Shown here: piece by piece, positions 5,496 through 7,635 of the stretch
Position numbering within the stretch: position 1 is the stretch's first letter
Layout of the letters: each line of letters starts with the position of its first letter
Assembly (NCBI GenBank): GCA_027063585.1
Contig: JAMORM010000068.1
Location: 1 to 7,635, forward strand
DNA: 7,635 bases
From: Sulfurimonas sp.
GTDB taxonomy: Bacteria; Campylobacterota; Campylobacteria; Campylobacterales; Sulfurimonadaceae
Reading direction: 5' to 3'
Program-made: the position numbers and the translations under genes
Notes under the pieces: model-generated
The model's input: only the letters and a program-made list of their open reading frames with translations
What the model was told of the DNA's origin: nothing
The model's database searches: none

Positions 5496-6775
5496 TGCAC
5501 TATTTAACCGTAAGCCTTTCACATAAAAACAGCGATATAGCTCTGAGAGAAAAATTTACCTATACAGATGAAGAAAAAGAGGCATGTCTGCAAAGACTTT
5601 TATATTCACCAAATGTAAGCGAAGCGATGATGCTTGCTACATGTAACAGAATGGAGTTATATGTTTGTTGTAGTGATATTGAAGAGGCAACAAAGCATAT
5701 TATGAAGCTTTTGGCATTTAAGGCAGGGCTAAGTGAAGAATTTTTATATGAAACGGCTGAAATAGTCGATGACAGTAGTGCAATTCATCATCTCTTTGCC
5801 GTAGCAAGTTCTATAGATTCTATGGTGGTTGGTGAGACACAAATCGCAGGACAGCTAAAAGATGCTTTTAAATTCTCTTATGACAGAGGCTACTCTGCAA
5901 AAAAAATGTCACGAGCCCTCTCTCATGCGTTTAAGTGTGCAGCTAAGGTGAGAAATCTTACTGATATATCTTCAAAACCTGTATCTGTTGCTTCTGTAGC
6001 GATTAAACAGATTAAAGAAAAAATACAAAATTTACAAGAGAAAAAAGCACTTGTTATCGGTGTGGGTGAAATGAGTGAGATATGTGCAAAACATCTTATC
6101 TCTGACGGTGTCAAGACATACATCACAAACAGAACAAAACAAAAGGCTGAGACTTTGGCAAAAGAGTGTCGTGCCGAAGTGTATGAGTTTGGAGATTTAG
6201 ATAAAGCCGTCAATGAGTTTGATATTATATTTACCGCTACGAGTGCAGCATACCCGATTATTACAAATGATTTGATAGAGGATGTAGATTTTGAGAGATT
6301 TTGGTTTGATTTGGCTATTCCAAGAGATATTGATTTAGACGGCAGAAAAGATATTTATCTTTTTGTTGTGGATGATATAAAAACTATAGTCGATGCAAAC
6401 AAATCGGAACGTGAACAATATGTAAGACAAGCACATGGAATAGTCGGAAGAGGTGTCGTAGAATTTTTTGAATGGTTGGACGCGTTGAATGTAGAACCGA
6501 TTATAAAAGAGATTTATAAAAAAGCCGAGAAATCCGTCGAAGAAGAGACACAAAGAGCGATAAAAAAAGGTTTTATCCCAAAAGAGTATGAAAAAGAAGC
6601 ACAAAAAATGGCATATCAGGCAATAAAAAGGTTTTTACACGATATGACGAAAAAAATGCGTAAGGCTTCACACGAAGCCAAAAGCGATACGGTGACGGGA
6701 GCTATGCAATACATACTTAATGATGAACATGACAATATCCCCGATCAATATAAACATCATTTAAAAAAGGATTAA
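5495..6775 (+). CDS. hemA: Glutamyl-tRNA reductase HemA
   Basis: HemA reduces glutamyl-tRNA(Glu) with NADPH to glutamate-1-semialdehyde, the first committed step of heme synthesis by the C5 route. The 426-residue product has the usual length and all three regions. The catalytic domain has ATCNRMELY (48-56) with nucleophile Cys50, and VVGETQIAGQLKDAF (111-125). The NADPH domain has ALVIGVGEMSE (185-195), and a helical dimerisation domain runs from about residue 320 to the end. The ATG shares its A with the TAA of the polyprenyl synthase gene (TAATG), so translation is probably coupled. The proS start follows after 3 bases. In H. pylori the order ispB-hemA-proS is the same (HP0240-HP0239-HP0238). 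Control of HemA by heme or by regulated degradation is known in enterobacteria; I see no sequence evidence for it here. Confidence 0.96.
   Translation: MHYLTVSLSHKNSDIALREKFTYTDEEKEACLQRLLYSPNVSEAMMLATCNRMELYVCCSDIEEATKHIMKLLAFKAGLSEEFLYETAEIVDDSSAIHHLFAVASSIDSMVVGETQIAGQLKDAFKFSYDRGYSAKKMSRALSHAFKCAAKVRNLTDISSKPVSVASVAIKQIKEKIQNLQEKKALVIGVGEMSEICAKHLISDGVKTYITNRTKQKAETLAKECRAEVYEFGDLDKAVNEFDIIFTATSAAYPIITNDLIEDVDFERFWFDLAIPRDIDLDGRKDIYLFVVDDIKTIVDANKSEREQYVRQAHGIVGRGVVEFFEWLDALNVEPIIKEIYKKAEKSVEEETQRAIKKGFIPKEYEKEAQKMAYQAIKRFLHDMTKKMRKASHEAKSDTVTGAMQYILNDEHDNIPDQYKHHLKKD
6766..6771 (+). promoter_or_regulatory. Ribosome binding site deciding the proS TTG start
   Basis: AAAGGA, inside the end of hemA, sits 7 bases before TTG at 6779. 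No ATG or GTG with similar support precedes the conserved N-terminus [10 protein letters not shown]. Confidence 0.75.
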
Positions 6776-6778
6776 AAT

Positions 6779-7635
6779 TTGAGAAGAAGTAAAGCGTTCA
6801 TACCGACAACGAAAGAAGCACCTTCTGATGCGACACTTCCTAGTCATATATTTTTATCACGTGCAGGATTTATAACACAGGTTGCCGCCGGTTTATATAA
6901 CTATCTGCCACTTGCAAAAAGAGTTATTCGTAAAATAGAAAATATCATCAACGAAGAGATGACAAAAATCGGTGCACAGGAAGTGGAACTCTCTTTTGTA
7001 ACACCGGCAGAATTGTGGCAGGAAAGCGGAAGAATAGAAAAGTTCGGTAAAGAACTGCTTCGTTTTCACGACAGAAAAAACAATTTATTTGTACTTGGTC
7101 CTACACATGAAGAGATGATGGTAGATGTTGTCCGCAATCGTGTGACCTCTTATAAAAACCTGCCTTTAAATCTCTATCAGATTAAGACAAAATTTCGGGA
7201 TGAAGCGCGTCCACGTTTTGGATTAATGCGAGGTCGTGAGTTCATAATGAAAGACGGCTACTCTTTTCATGCCACGACACAAGATTTAGACAGAGAATTT
7301 GATACAGTCGAAGAGGCTTATAAAATAATATTAACACGTATGGGACTTGATTTTAGAATTGTTGAAGCTGACAGTGGAGCTATTGGTGGAAGTGGTTCAA
7401 AAGAGTTAATGGTATTGGCTGACAGTGGTGAAGATACGATTGCCGTGTGTTCAAAGTGTGAATACGGAGCAAATATAGAAGCCGCCCAAAGAAGCAAGCG
7501 TGTGAATATTCCCGAGGCTCCTGAAGTAACATTCAATAAATTCAAAACACCGGATATTAAAAGTATAGATGAACTTGCAGAGTTTTTTAAAATTGATCCT
7601 TACTATACTATCAAATGTGTTGCCAAAAGAGTTGT
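6779..7635 (+). CDS. proS: Prolyl-tRNA synthetase ProS (3' end missing)
   Basis: ProS charges tRNA(Pro) with proline in the cytoplasm. The frame opens with TTG three bases after hemA and runs uninterrupted to the right edge: 285 complete codons plus two bases. It has the N-terminal [20 protein letters not shown] and the class II motif 1 region [19 protein letters not shown] (28-46). LGPTHEE (106-112), the motif 2 segment [17 protein letters not shown] (139-155) and MKDGYSFH (157-164) follow. [20 protein letters not shown] (205-224) and the start of the bacterial-type editing insertion come next. Two cysteines at 224 and 227 (CSKC) occur at the insertion entry. Family length is about 560-570, so about half is visible; motif 3 and the anticodon domain lie outside. 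It is probably the last visible gene of the plus-strand unit. Confidence 0.96.
   Translation, partial: MRRSKAFIPTTKEAPSDATLPSHIFLSRAGFITQVAAGLYNYLPLAKRVIRKIENIINEEMTKIGAQEVELSFVTPAELWQESGRIEKFGKELLRFHDRKNNLFVLGPTHEEMMVDVVRNRVTSYKNLPLNLYQIKTKFRDEARPRFGLMRGREFIMKDGYSFHATTQDLDREFDTVEEAYKIILTRMGLDFRIVEADSGAIGGSGSKELMVLADSGEDTIAVCSKCEYGANIEAAQRSKRVNIPEAPEVTFNKFKTPDIKSIDELAEFFKIDPYYTIKCVAKRV

Noticed and set aside
1..7635. Mobile elements, CRISPR arrays, toxin-antitoxin or defence systems, tRNA or rRNA genes
   Set aside because: No transposase, spaced repeats, toxin-antitoxin pair or tRNA-like cloverleaf was seen; nearly all DNA is accounted for by housekeeping and membrane genes.

Overview
The window looks like an ordinary chromosomal segment of a Campylobacterota (epsilonproteobacterial) bacterium, most like the free-living Sulfurimonas/Sulfuricurvum group. 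The DNA is AT-rich and genes are packed almost end to end. The protein variants (LpxK, ArgB, a DUF2018/HP0242-type protein) are those I associate with this phylum. The gene order from about 3885 onward (DUF2018, small secreted protein, polyprenyl synthase, hemA, proS) matches, from memory, HP0242-HP0241-HP0240-HP0239-HP0238 of Helicobacter pylori. The genus is inference; no rRNA or database comparison was available.

Layout. (1) Bases 1-745, plus strand: the 3' three quarters of lpxK (lipid A 4'-kinase), entering from the left edge at its P-loop. (2) Bases 701-2724, minus strand: a tight three-gene operon encoding a 56-residue membrane protein, an HdeD/DUF308 membrane protein and an APC-family amino acid/amine permease. 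The permease 3' end overlaps the lpxK 3' end by 45 bp in convergent orientation. (3) Bases 2725-2987: a 263-bp divergent intergenic region with a strong extended -10 promoter for the minus operon and -10 candidates for the plus strand. (4) Bases 2988-3839: argB, best read from a TTG start. (5) Bases 3885-7635: a compact plus-strand run of DUF2018 gene, secreted hypothetical gene, polyprenyl diphosphate synthase, hemA and proS (cut by the right edge). Junctions are 3 bp, 0 bp, a 1-bp overlap (TAATG) and 3 bp, so this is probably one transcription unit, with a promoter candidate just after argB.

Functions. The plus-strand genes are mostly housekeeping: outer-membrane lipid A, arginine synthesis, isoprenoid quinone side chain, the first committed step of heme synthesis from Glu-tRNA, and prolyl-tRNA charging. 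The minus-strand operon is an accessory envelope module, possibly for amino acid or amine transport under acid or other stress. I see no mobile element, CRISPR array, RNA gene or clear defence system. The least characterised content is the small membrane protein/HdeD/permease operon and the DUF2018 plus secreted-protein pair ahead of the synthase.
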